The notes under the pieces are model-generated. The model was not told the DNA's origin. It saw nothing but the letters and a program-made list of their open reading frames with translations, and searched no databases. From the NCBI GenBank assembly GCA_965656875.1, contig CBFHMJ010000025.1:124001-188000 (forward strand): a stretch of DNA of 64,000 nt. The letters run 5' to 3'. This stretch comes from CBFHMJ01 sp965656875 (GTDB lineage: Bacteria; Pseudomonadota; Gammaproteobacteria; Enterobacterales; Alteromonadaceae). The translations under genes were made by a program, and so were the position numbers. Shown in pieces: positions 48,600-57,279 of this stretch; position 1 is the stretch's first letter, and the number at the start of each line of letters is the position of its first letter.

Positions 48600-49591
48600 C
48601 AGGATTCCTCCTGATAGAAATTATATTCCAATGCTGCACCAATCGCCGGAAACCATTCCCCACTCAACGGCGACTCTTCCATACTTGCAAATTGCAGCTG
48701 AAAAACTTTCAGCTGAAAGGTTTCACTCACTGAGCGCATCAAAACATCAAGGTAAGGTGTTGCCATAGAGATAAAAATTTCTTTAACGGGAGCTTGCTTT
48801 AACTGGCTTTGGTAGTAATCAAGCGATCGTTGGATCTCCAGGCCAATAGAATCAGAAATACCCGGGCTAATTTCATGCTCATCATATTCATGAATTCGAT
48901 TAAATCCACGTAACCAGCGGGAGAAGTAAATTTTTCCGTCTTTAATGATTTGTAGTGATGCTTCGGAACCTTTTAGTTGTGAAATAACAACTCGGGCATC
49001 AGGAGACGTTCTGAGAATGTTCGGTAGTGCAAATTCTTGCGGCACAATAGCAGCTAAATCGACCTTCGCTTTTTGAAAAACGTTAATGAGCGGCATCAAT
49101 ACTGGACGACTGGAAACAACGACGTTTAATTTAGCAGGCTGCCCCGGAAGTTTAAAAGGCGGTTCAAAGACATCACAAATCATGTCTTCCTGCGGCATAG
49201 AGACTAAATCTTTTATCAGCCAGGGAATCGCACCCTCGACTTCTTCGTCAGGAACTGATGGTTTATCGATTTGAGTTATTTGATATTTGCCGGGAGGAAT
49301 TGCAACAAACACCTGACTACCATCAGGAATTAGCGGGAGGATTTTAGTACTCAGAATATCGGGCCAGCTTGCTGCATCGTCACATTCAAACTCTTCGTGA
49401 TTGCGATACTGCCACATTAACCGTCCCGTCGGTAACTTATTGCTTTCAGGAGACTCAGCTTTCATCTCAGGTTCAAGGCAACCATTAACAATACGGACAT
49501 GTGACCCCAGAAAAGCAATACCGGTCACTATTGGTTCAGCTTGTTTAGAAAACATCTTTCTAAACTTTTCCATAAAGTCTGGTTTTATCAA
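48599..49591 (-). CDS. mshI: MshI, PilM-like cytoplasmic actin-fold protein
   Basis: The 330-residue protein resembles PilM/MshI: a central actin-like fold (QVFVAIPPGKYQITQIDKP, VDLAAIVPQEFALPN). It would bind the N-terminal tail of MshI2 on the cytoplasmic side. It is the first gene of the long minus-strand MSHA run here. An internal ATG six codons downstream is a possible start. Confidence 0.88.
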   Translation of the reverse strand: MIKPDFMEKFRKMFSKQAEPIVTGIAFLGSHVRIVNGCLEPEMKAESPESNKLPTGRLMWQYRNHEEFECDDAASWPDILSTKILPLIPDGSQVFVAIPPGKYQITQIDKPSVPDEEVEGAIPWLIKDLVSMPQEDMICDVFEPPFKLPGQPAKLNVVVSSRPVLMPLINVFQKAKVDLAAIVPQEFALPNILRTSPDARVVISQLKGSEASLQIIKDGKIYFSRWLRGFNRIHEYDEHEISPGISDSIGLEIQRSLDYYQSQLKQAPVKEIFISMATPYLDVLMRSVSETFQLKVFQLQFASMEESPLSGEWFPAIGAALEYNFYQEES

Positions 49592-49673
49592 TGAATTTAA
49601 CTCTTTAGTTTGATGGCCTCAGACATGTAAAATCATCTAATTCACGTCTGGTAAATATTTTTACATTTTAACA

Positions 49674-50669
49674 ATGCAACAAGTCAAGAAAATAAAGCTG
49701 TTAGCTGGTAATTCTATAAGAAAATCAGACATTCAGCTAATAAATCATCCCTTCTTTGCAAAAAAGAATATAAAACTCTTCATAAAACGGGATGATTTGT
49801 TACATCCAATTTTGTCAGGTAACAAATGGCGCAAGCTAAAATATCAGTTATTACATGTTTTAGAACGAAATTACACGGGGGTTGTTTCATTCGGTGGTGC
49901 TTTTTCCAATCACATTCATGCATTAGCTGGAGCCGGACATACTTATAATATACCGACGGCGGGAATCATCCGCGGTGATTCTCATGCATTGAAAAACCCG
50001 ACATTAACCCATGCGGCTGAATTAGGCATGGAACTTCATCTTGTTAGCCGTGAAGAGTATAAGCAAAGAAACACCTTTGAATACAGTAAATTACTAGCGG
50101 AGCGGTTTCCCGGCTTTTACCAATGTCCTGAGGGCGGTTCAGCCCCTTTAGCATTACCGGGTGTCGTAGAAATCATAGATGAAGTCGTCACTGACGAGGC
50201 CCTGCACGGCACTTTCTCAACGATCGTCGCGCCGGTAGGTAGTGGGGGAACGTTAGCGGGGCTGATAGCGGGTTTGCAAAAACACTCTAAACTCTCGAAT
50301 ACGCCTACAAATGTTTTAGGCGTTGCTGTATTGAAAGGAGAAAGCTACCTGGAGAAACTGGTCACTGAACAATTAATTAATGCCGAATTTATTAACACCA
50401 GCCATTGGGAAATTAGTCATAATTATACATTTGGCGGTTATGGACGATTTAACGATAAATTAGTGAATTTTTGTCAATCTTTTTACCAATATACCGGTAT
50501 TAAATCCGACCCGATTTATTCTGGAAAAATGCTATATGCAATCTTCGATTTGATTGAAAAAGACTTCTTTAAGCCAGGGAGTAATATCCTTGCAATTCAC
50601 ACGGGCGGACTCCAGGGCATCGATGGCTTGAAATACATGAATCGACTACCAAAATCCTGGCCTGATTAA
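49674..50669 (+). CDS. PLP-dependent ACC deaminase/D-cysteine desulfhydrase family enzyme
   Basis: The 331-residue protein is a fold-type II PLP enzyme. The Schiff-base lysine lies in LSGNKWRKLKY (about residue 46-56), followed by SFGGAFSNHIHALAGAG and the phosphate loop VGSGGTLAGL. A final IHTGGLQGIDG closes the active site. ACC deaminase and D-cysteine desulfhydrase share these; specificity is not determined. It sits on the opposite strand between mshI and mshH, genes that are usually adjacent, and its stop is inside a hairpin shared with mshH. Confidence 0.9.
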   Translation: MQQVKKIKLLAGNSIRKSDIQLINHPFFAKKNIKLFIKRDDLLHPILSGNKWRKLKYQLLHVLERNYTGVVSFGGAFSNHIHALAGAGHTYNIPTAGIIRGDSHALKNPTLTHAAELGMELHLVSREEYKQRNTFEYSKLLAERFPGFYQCPEGGSAPLALPGVVEIIDEVVTDEALHGTFSTIVAPVGSGGTLAGLIAGLQKHSKLSNTPTNVLGVAVLKGESYLEKLVTEQLINAEFINTSHWEISHNYTFGGYGRFNDKLVNFCQSFYQYTGIKSDPIYSGKMLYAIFDLIEKDFFKPGSNILAIHTGGLQGIDGLKYMNRLPKSWPD

Positions 50670-50688
50670 CCATCATTGTTTAATCAGG
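50661..50688. terminator. Shared hairpin between the convergent PLP enzyme and mshH genes
   Basis: A 9-bp stem (CCTGATTAA / TTAATCAGG) overlaps the stop codons of both genes. There is no long T-run, so it is a moderate bidirectional terminator at best. Confidence 0.45.
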
Positions 50689-52321
50689 GATACCCAACAT
50701 TCAAAGCAGCCAACTCTTCCGCGCCTTCAGTAAAGAAGTGTCCCTGCCCTCCAGTAAAACCATGTCGGCGTACAAAATCCCATTCTCCGCTGGTTTCAAC
50801 ACCCATTGCAAATAATTGAACCTGGTTGTCAGTGCATAACTTGCGGATGCCTCGCGCTTTAATCTGATTATCTTCGCGCTGATGAATATTTCTTATTACC
50901 CTGGCATCCAGTTTCACAGCATGGATATTACAGTGCTCAAGATAAGATCGATCACAGTCAAAATCACCGACGTGATCAATCATCAAACGAATCCCCATCT
51001 TCTGTAAATCGGTCATTACCTGCTTTAATTCATCATAAAACTTCACGAACATATATTCAGGTACTTCAATAAAAAGTCGTTTCAAAACCGCCTTATTTTG
51101 ATACAGATATTCCAGAAGCCATTGTTGGAATACAACATCAGTGAGCGCATCTATCTGGATATTAATGGCACACCTACTGTGTTCATCACGCTCGAAATTC
51201 AAGAGATTAATCGCTCGTTTTACTGTTGCCATATCAAACGATGTGCTAAGTCCGGCGGTTCTTGTCATCGGTAGGAATACATTAGCGTTCACCAGGGTGC
51301 CATCAGAATTTCTGACTCTCGTCAGTATTTCGTAATGATGTATCGTTTTATCTCTCGCCCTCAACGCAGGCTGGCAAACCATAACAAAATCCTGATTAGA
51401 GATTATGGCCTCTAATGATGTTTTCCAGTGAGATAACCCTTTTACCACATCTCCTTCCAGTAACCGCTGATCGAATGCGTAGAAACCACCAGCACCTCGA
51501 AGTTGAGCAGCCCGTAAAGCCATATCAGCTTCAGCCAGAACCTGATATTTCTTTTGTCCAGTTTTAAATCCGGCCATACCAATGTGAAAGAAACATTCCT
51601 TATCAAATGCTTCAGGAAGCGATAAGCTATTCCACTCACTCATTAATTTTCCGGCAATTACCTGAGATTCATATCGGGCAACCTGAGGTAACAACACTGC
51701 AAAATCTGTCTCAGCATGTCTTGCGATTACATAGCCATCAAACCGCGAGATAACTTTCATCGTAATGTCAGAAAATTCATCCAGCCACTGATAAGCAGTC
51801 TGACTATCGAGCTCCAGGAATTCTCTTAGTTCCCGCAACTGAATGATAAAGACTGTTCCCCAACTATCCGGTTTCTGCGCAGTGAGTAATTCGTTGAGCC
51901 GATTATCAAAATACAACCGACTACTCACCGCTTTTAATCCAGTTTTATTGCGAACATCCCTGATGATTGCTGAACGATCCTCAATCTGTTGATACTGACT
52001 CAATTGCTCTACGGTACGATCAATAATCTCATCACCTGTTACCAACGGATGTATCGTTTCTCCTTCATTTAAATAGGTTGCTGACCAGCTATGTAGTTCA
52101 TCAATGATTTTCCCTTGCTGTCTTGCGACATCTGCCTTCAATTTAATCAGGTAACAGCTGCAAATCAGTAACGAGATCGACAAGATATTAGCCGACCAGA
52201 CCCACCAGGGAACCATCACCTCGAAAACAACGATCAAGCTCAATGAAAAGCCCGTTACCAACAATGCCTGAAAAATTGCACAACCAGCCAGCGCATAACT
52301 CATTAATTGCCGATTCCCCAT
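50684..52321 (-). CDS. mshH: MshH/CsrD-like protein with degenerate GGDEF and EAL domains
   Basis: The 545-residue protein has two N-terminal membrane helices (about residues 5-50), a HAMP-like linker, a degenerate GGDEF domain (AETDFAVLLPQ where GGDEFAVLLP is expected) and a degenerate EAL domain (HYEILTRVR; the EAL Ala-Leu is altered). CsrD in E. coli uses such inactive domains to promote RNase E decay of CsrB/C RNAs, thereby controlling CsrA. The family member next to MSHA genes is called MshH. The frame opens at 52336; ATG 52321 has AGAGGA six bases upstream and is preferred. Confidence 0.9.
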   Translation of the reverse strand: MGNRQLMSYALAGCAIFQALLVTGFSLSLIVVFEVMVPWWVWSANILSISLLICSCYLIKLKADVARQQGKIIDELHSWSATYLNEGETIHPLVTGDEIIDRTVEQLSQYQQIEDRSAIIRDVRNKTGLKAVSSRLYFDNRLNELLTAQKPDSWGTVFIIQLRELREFLELDSQTAYQWLDEFSDITMKVISRFDGYVIARHAETDFAVLLPQVARYESQVIAGKLMSEWNSLSLPEAFDKECFFHIGMAGFKTGQKKYQVLAEADMALRAAQLRGAGGFYAFDQRLLEGDVVKGLSHWKTSLEAIISNQDFVMVCQPALRARDKTIHHYEILTRVRNSDGTLVNANVFLPMTRTAGLSTSFDMATVKRAINLLNFERDEHSRCAINIQIDALTDVVFQQWLLEYLYQNKAVLKRLFIEVPEYMFVKFYDELKQVMTDLQKMGIRLMIDHVGDFDCDRSYLEHCNIHAVKLDARVIRNIHQREDNQIKARGIRKLCTDNQVQLFAMGVETSGEWDFVRRHGFTGGQGHFFTEGAEELAALNVGYP

Positions 52322-52335
52322 AGCTGTTCCTCTCA

Positions 52336-52614
52336 TTATTTGAAAGCGAATACTCTATTTTTTGGAATACTCAGGAAAGCGATCACAGTTCCCTGCTTAT
52401 ATCGCCTGAATGCATCCTCAACATGCCTTGATATTAAGTGTAGTGGAAAAAAACCGGCATTGAGCAGATGAACGTAGTTCTCGTTTAGATTCATTTGACC
52501 TAATAAACGACCCATCATTGCGCAACAAACAGCCAGCCAGAATTCTGCTCTCTTTGCACTACGCACAATTCCCCATTTCATTGACGAAAGTGAATAAAGT
52601 GTTATATTCGACAA
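52336..52614 (-). CDS. Possible small ORF upstream of mshH (doubtful)
   Basis: A 92-codon frame starting at TTG ends exactly where the upstream-most mshH frame opens (TAATG). The product is Arg/His-rich with one hydrophobic patch (LAVCCAMMGRLL). No good Shine-Dalgarno precedes its TTG or the internal ATG, and the frame crosses the promoter of the divergent gene. It may be noncoding leader of mshH. Without this ORF, bases 52322-52654 contain only promoter sequence. Confidence 0.2.
   Translation of the reverse strand: MSNITLYSLSSMKWGIVRSAKRAEFWLAVCCAMMGRLLGQMNLNENYVHLLNAGFFPLHLISRHVEDAFRRYKQGTVIAFLSIPKNRVFAFK
52581..52608 (+). promoter_or_regulatory. Sigma-70 type promoter of the FGE-like gene
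   Basis: -35 TTGACG (52581-52586) and -10 TATATT (52603-52608) with a 16-base spacer, about 46 bases before the ATG at 52655. Expected start of transcription is near 52615. Confidence 0.65.
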
Positions 52615-52654
52615 CTGTTATCTATCCCTCCAGCGCTGTTCAAAAGGCTATTCC

Positions 52655-53500
52655 ATGAACCCTATAAAGTATTCATTCTTTTTAATTCTTGTTGCCGCAA
52701 CCAGTATTCTGATGAATATTTCTCACGCTAACGCAGCAGTACTCTCCCAGAAAAAAATAGAAATTCGTGCAGGTAGCTTCAAAATGGGCTGTGGTGTTGG
52801 CGATGTTCAGTGTGAAAATGATGAAGGGCCAGAAGGAGGGATATCAATCTTCGTTGATTCATTTGCTATTGATCAGACTGAAGTAACCGTAAACCAATAT
52901 GAGTCCTGCATCAAAACAGGCATTTGCTCTCGTCCTAAAGATTACAAGCGGAACAAATACTGTAATCTTGGTCATCCGGAACGAGGGGAGCATCCTGTTA
53001 ATTGTATCGACTGGCAACAAGCCGTTACCTACTGCACCTGGAAAAACGGCAGGCTTCCTTTTGAAGCTGAATGGGAAAAAGCCGCACGTGGGGATTCCAA
53101 ATCGGCCTATCCCTGGGGTAATGAGGTTTCTTGCAAACAGGCGATTCTTGATGACGGCAAAACTACTGGCAGTGTAAAAGACGAACATGACGGCTGCGGA
53201 GAAGATAGAACATGGCCAGTAAAATCCCGTCAAGCTAACAGTTACGAGTTGTATGATATGAACGGAAACGTTGGTGAATGGGTTGATAACTGGTATGACA
53301 AAGAAGCGATTCCTGATCTCTATGCAACTCAACAACTTGATGGTCCTATTACAGGCCGAAGAAAAGTTGTGAGAGGCGGTTCATGGGACGAAAATAAAGC
53401 CAATTTGCGTAGCTCTTTTCGAAATGTAAAATCACCCGTTAGCGGAAAAAGCGTCTATGGTTCAATTGGCTTCAGATGCGCATACGATATTAGTCAGTAA
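52655..53500 (+). CDS. Secreted SUMF1/formylglycine-generating-enzyme-like domain protein
   Basis: The 281-residue protein has a signal peptide (SFFLILVAATSILMNISHANA) and one FGE-sulfatase fold: SFKMG near residue 44, IDQTEVTVNQYE, the WQQAVTYCTW and RLPFEAEWEKAARG segments, YPWGN, NGNVGEWV and RGGSW...GFRC at the end. The stretch after RGGSW reads DENKANLR, without the Cys-x4-Cys-type pair that binds copper in true FGE, so it is probably not an active formylglycine synthase. Many bacterial family members act as binding or structural proteins. Other cysteines near the N-terminus could form disulfides. It has its own promoter. Confidence 0.85.
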   Translation: MNPIKYSFFLILVAATSILMNISHANAAVLSQKKIEIRAGSFKMGCGVGDVQCENDEGPEGGISIFVDSFAIDQTEVTVNQYESCIKTGICSRPKDYKRNKYCNLGHPERGEHPVNCIDWQQAVTYCTWKNGRLPFEAEWEKAARGDSKSAYPWGNEVSCKQAILDDGKTTGSVKDEHDGCGEDRTWPVKSRQANSYELYDMNGNVGEWVDNWYDKEAIPDLYATQQLDGPITGRRKVVRGGSWDENKANLRSSFRNVKSPVSGKSVYGSIGFRCAYDISQ

Positions 53501-53921
53501 AGATCACCTCTGATTTTAGAAGCAGCCGTAATGTAATGATCAATCCAGCATCAGTTTATGCGCGTTTACCGCTGGCTTCAGGTTACGTTGTGTGGATGTT
53601 TTACATTTGTAGGCTAAAACATCATAGAAAGGGCAATAAACACTTTCTATGCAAGTATTTAATCCTTGAAATGGCATTTGAAAGGGTTTAGTTCAATAAC
53701 GCTCATGTTGTGCTCCACGCAGTCTATTTAGGATTACTGAATCACTTGAGGGACGTCTTGCCTGAAGCCCCTTTGAACTCGAGCCAAAAATTCATTCGCA
53801 ACAGTCAACAGATTCTGGCTGTTCTGGGGAAAAACTGTTATAACTCCGCAGCCAGTCGATTAAAGTCATGTAAATTTAATCATCGCCGCTACGGAATCAA
53901 TGAGTAGATCACAACCAGGTT
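53501..53921. other. Intergenic region with one hairpin
   Basis: It holds a 9-bp stem CATAGAAAG/CTTTCTATG (53623-53651) with an 11-base loop, perhaps a terminator of the upstream gene but without a T-run. A 65-codon TTG-started frame at 53710 lacks a ribosome site and I do not count it as a gene. No other signals were seen. Confidence 0.4.
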
Positions 53922-55982
53922 ATGGATAAAATATTCAGGCAGTTAATAGAGCAAGTAGATAAAGCATCATCTATTGAATCTTTTCAGCAAACTCTCTCTG
54001 AGACGACACATCAGGAATTCTCACAACATGACTATCTGTCTCGTCTGTTAACCGATATTTTTTCCAGTGAAGCTGACAACCCGGTTTTAAAAAATCCGTC
54101 ATTGCAAGATAAACTGATAAAGCTGTTAACTGATATTTATAGTCGCCACACCTCACAGGATAAAGCGGTGTTCGTGAGACGTCTGACAGAGGTTTTTACC
54201 TCATCAACAGATAACCCTCATCAACAACTGACATTGAATTTGCTGTTAAGCCTTGAGCAACAGGGCATGATAGTAAGCCGTAACCTCTTTACCTCTGCCA
54301 TATGTTCCCTGGAAAAGTCCATTACTTTGCGGGAAACGCTCGACGCAATCGAACACGCTATTATTGATACCGCTAAGCAAACATCATCGATCCAAAGCTT
54401 TTGGTTTTACCATGCGATATCAGCTCGCTATGAAAAAACATTACGGTACGAACATAACCACTATTTTGAACTGTTTGCACAATCGGCATTTTCATTCATC
54501 CGTCGATCATTGTTTTATTTTTCTTTAGATAGTCAGACTGAACTATCTCACAGCGCACTAACAACATTGGCAAACAGTGACTGGCATCATTTTTTCAGTC
54601 AGGAAGACTACATAACACTCGTCACTTATAGAAAATGGTTACTCCCTGAGCAGCAACCTTTTCTGGATGGCCTGATTAAACACTTGCAGCGTAAACAATT
54701 ACCCGCAGTCACTATCAAGCGTGAAAAAGCCTGGGTTGACCAACTCACCGCTACTCCGCTTAGATCTGACGGTTCTTTGTACCTGGAGGTTACACTTTTC
54801 TTCAACAAAGAATATCAGACATTTCAACTAATCTTTGATCAACAAGCTGGCATTAATTTTGGTGCAATAAGAGCAGCAAGCCTTAAACCGGGCAAAACTG
54901 AAAAAGCAAAATCAACGACTCGTTTACGTACCATCAATAAAGAAAAACTAACACCACTGCTTAACCATTTTTTACATCGAAGCATCGTCAATAAATGTCC
55001 CGTACCACCTTTATTGCTATTTTTATACGAGTCGCTTCAAGCCGACTGGCTTTATCCCATACAACTGAAATTAAATGATCTTCATGCCTACCTGAATAGA
55101 ATGTCTCACCATAAAACTGGTACTGAAACAATCTACAACATGTATCAACACTGGTTCGTTCATGATCCACATCCTTCTGTGACATCTGTTATGGATCTCT
55201 TTAAAAAAGAATTTTATACCAATAGAAAACTCTGGCATGAAAGGCTGATTTTAAGTGGATGGATGTTTGCTCAACAGTTAAAAGATCTCGAGCATATTAC
55301 TCAAGCAGTGATCAGTCTGGGGCGACCCAAAGACATGAGTGCAGACCCTTTGCTTTCTCAAATTGCAGTATTATCGTTGTCTGACAAATTGCTAAAACAA
55401 GAACAGCCAGAAACAACAGAGAAATCACCAACGCCAGGCAGAGCTGTCTATAGAATATTAATCACTTTGAACAGTACATCACCTCCCGTGACGAGGACAT
55501 TAGAATTGATGAATACGACATCACTAAAACTCCTCGCCACCTTGATCGCTGCATCATTTGACTGGCCAGCGAGTCAAAATTCTGAGTTTCGCACTGATGA
55601 AATAACGTCAGCGCCCATTAAATCAAAACAATTAAGACATCTACTCTCCCATGAGGAACAGTCGATTCTTTTTGTCGTGGAAATGGCTAATATTTGGCAA
55701 CTGACTATTTCTTTGGATACTGTTCTCCCACCAAAGCGACATAACCAGCCAGCAAAACTACTGGATGTTACAGGCATATCTCCACCGGAAAGTATTGCAT
55801 CTCCTCAGGAATATCAACGCATGGCTGATGCGTTAAACAATCCATCCCATCAACATCACAATCAATGGCTACGACGCTTAAAACTCGATGCCGATGAAGT
55901 AAAGAAATTTTGCAATCCCACTATTACAAAATTGAACCAACAACTGGAACAGATTCAGCATTCTGAAAAGGCAAATGTTTAA
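53922..55982 (+). CDS. 686-residue protein: unknown N-terminal region plus diverged pRiA4b ORF-3-like C-terminal domain
   Basis: The first ~480 residues are helix-rich with no recognisable motif; they include many aromatic/charged helices (HHFFSQEDY, FYHAISARYEKTLRYEH). From about residue 505 the sequence follows the PRiA4_ORF3 pattern: VYRILITLNSTSPPVTRTLEL, then LKLLATLIAASFDWPASQNSEF, a strand pair, and near the end PPESIASPQEYQRMADALNN followed by NQWLRRLKLDADEVKKF, which parallels the PPED...GY..LLEAL..P.H and D.FD.....N blocks of that family. The family is linked to plasmid and mobile-element accessory genes, function unknown. The ribosome site is weak. It lies 151 bases upstream of the borosin methyltransferase on the same strand, so a link is possible but unproven. 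Confidence 0.6.
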   Translation: MDKIFRQLIEQVDKASSIESFQQTLSETTHQEFSQHDYLSRLLTDIFSSEADNPVLKNPSLQDKLIKLLTDIYSRHTSQDKAVFVRRLTEVFTSSTDNPHQQLTLNLLLSLEQQGMIVSRNLFTSAICSLEKSITLRETLDAIEHAIIDTAKQTSSIQSFWFYHAISARYEKTLRYEHNHYFELFAQSAFSFIRRSLFYFSLDSQTELSHSALTTLANSDWHHFFSQEDYITLVTYRKWLLPEQQPFLDGLIKHLQRKQLPAVTIKREKAWVDQLTATPLRSDGSLYLEVTLFFNKEYQTFQLIFDQQAGINFGAIRAASLKPGKTEKAKSTTRLRTINKEKLTPLLNHFLHRSIVNKCPVPPLLLFLYESLQADWLYPIQLKLNDLHAYLNRMSHHKTGTETIYNMYQHWFVHDPHPSVTSVMDLFKKEFYTNRKLWHERLILSGWMFAQQLKDLEHITQAVISLGRPKDMSADPLLSQIAVLSLSDKLLKQEQPETTEKSPTPGRAVYRILITLNSTSPPVTRTLELMNTTSLKLLATLIAASFDWPASQNSEFRTDEITSAPIKSKQLRHLLSHEEQSILFVVEMANIWQLTISLDTVLPPKRHNQPAKLLDVTGISPPESIASPQEYQRMADALNNPSHQHHNQWLRRLKLDADEVKKFCNPTITKLNQQLEQIQHSEKANV

Positions 55983-56054
55983 TCAGCCTCAGGTAATTTA
56001 GAAGAATATCCTGCTTTTTCATAACTTTCCCTGCATACACCAGAATTTATACTG

Positions 56055-56083
56055 TTGTTCATTGCTTCGCCAGAACCTATTAT
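56055..56083 (+). promoter_or_regulatory. Candidate promoter of the borosin genes
   Basis: -35-like TTGTTC (56055-56060) and -10-like TATTAT (56078-56083) with a 17-base spacer, giving a start of transcription near 56090, about 45 bases before the methyltransferase ATG. Confidence 0.45.
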
Positions 56084-56133
56084 GGTCACATTATTTAAAC
56101 CACGACGTCCATAATAATTAACTGGAAAATAAC

Positions 56134-56916
56134 ATGAGTTCAGGATCTTTAGTGTGTGTTGGTACAGGCATTATGCTTGGCGCCCATATCAATCCAATCA
56201 GTAGAAGCTATATCGAAGAAGCCGACATTGTATTTTCTTTGATGACAAATCATCTGACTGAACAGTGGGTTTCACAGATGAATGCTAATACCATTAATCT
56301 GCAACCTTTCTACCAACAAGGCAAAGACCGCCAACAAACTTACAACCAGATGATTAATGCCATGATGACAGAAGTCAGAGCGGGAAAACGTGTTGTGGGT
56401 GCTTTTTATGGTCATCCTGGCGTTTTTGCGTGGGTGCCACATGCAGCAATAAAACAGGCTCGTTCCGAAGGTTTCATCGCCCATATGGAACCAGGTATTT
56501 CGGCTGAAGATTGTCTGATTGCTGATTTGGGCATTGATCCCGGTAAATATGGGTGCCAACAATTCGAAACCAGTCAGTTTATGTTCTTTCAGCGAGTGAT
56601 AGATACCGCCGGTTACTTAATTCTCTGGCAACCAGCCGTCGCGGGAGATCAGTCACTTACTAAGCAAGCTACCGGTATACAATACCGTCATATTCTGCTT
56701 GAATTACTACTCAAGCATTATCCAGCAAACCACCATGCCATCATCTACGAAGCTGCAACAATAGCAACAGCGCCGCCTCGTATCGAATACATTGAATTAT
56801 CTTCACTACCTGATGCTGTATTAACTCAGGAATCAACGCTTGTGATTCCTCCCGCATTAGACATGAAGCCCAATAACGCCGTCTTGAGTCAATTGAATGC
56901 GCTTAACAATCAATGA
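56134..56916 (+). CDS. sonM: Split-borosin alpha-N-methyltransferase (SonM/OphMA-like, tetrapyrrole-methylase fold)
   Basis: The 260-residue SAM-dependent enzyme would methylate backbone amides of a separate precursor peptide. It has the tetrapyrrole-methylase fold with an N-terminal glycine loop (LVCVGTGIMLGAH), the catalytic block FYQQGKDRQQTYNQM and the loop VVGAFYGHPGVFAW. Tyr60, Arg66, Tyr70 and Tyr92 match Tyr66, Arg72, Tyr76 and Tyr98 of OphMA with a constant offset of six. GISAEDCLIADLG and EAATIATAPPRIE follow. It lacks the fused precursor tail of fungal borosins, as in Shewanella SonM. The 81-residue precursor gene follows after 117 bases. The ribosome site (GGA) is weaker than that of the precursor, as expected for an enzyme made in lower amounts. 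Confidence 0.9.
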   Translation: MSSGSLVCVGTGIMLGAHINPISRSYIEEADIVFSLMTNHLTEQWVSQMNANTINLQPFYQQGKDRQQTYNQMINAMMTEVRAGKRVVGAFYGHPGVFAWVPHAAIKQARSEGFIAHMEPGISAEDCLIADLGIDPGKYGCQQFETSQFMFFQRVIDTAGYLILWQPAVAGDQSLTKQATGIQYRHILLELLLKHYPANHHAIIYEAATIATAPPRIEYIELSSLPDAVLTQESTLVIPPALDMKPNNAVLSQLNALNNQ

Positions 56917-57033
56917 CGCAAGGTTATACCACCCAAGCTTATAAAACTTCGTCAAACATACGAACATTACTGTTTGTTTAATGACTTCATTTTATGAGTA
57001 ATACCGCGATTTAATTACTAATGAGGAAAATTT

Positions 57034-57279
57034 ATGAGAAATATCGTTACTTTATTAGAAACCTTTGGTAAAAATAGCCAGTTGCGCGACAAAGCTGTTC
57101 AGGCAAAAATGATTGCAAATCAAATAAGTGACTCGGAAATGGGTGTTGCATTAACTGAAGGAGATGCAACCCACATTAGTCATTTAATGGGTAATGACCG
57201 AGCCTACTTTGCAACAGTTATCGCACCAAGCAACGATGACGAAAGTGACAACAATAAAGAGAAGGTGCAAAACCAATAG
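57034..57279 (+). CDS. sonA: Split-borosin precursor peptide (SonA-like)
   Basis: The 81-residue peptide starts with a small helical borosin-binding domain (about residues 1-56: NIVTLLETFGKNSQLRDKA ... GVALTEGDATHISHLMGN), similar in layout to SonA ('F-x-x-x-x-x-x-x-L-x-x-x' helix, a '-ALT.GD...' turn). It then has the hydrophobic stretch AYFATVIAP (residues 57-65), the likely core to be N-methylated, and a very acidic/Asn-rich tail SNDDESDNNKEK. ATG is preceded by GAGGA seven bases upstream, a strong site. The tail codons and stop form one arm of the hairpin switch at 57261-57298. Methylation positions cannot be read from sequence; Val62 and Ile63 are candidates by analogy. Confidence 0.85.
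   Translation: MRNIVTLLETFGKNSQLRDKAVQAKMIANQISDSEMGVALTEGDATHISHLMGNDRAYFATVIAPSNDDESDNNKEKVQNQ

Noticed and set aside
53710..53907. 65-residue TTG-started ORF before the 686-residue protein
   Set aside because: No ribosome site, no motif, and it ends just before the real start.
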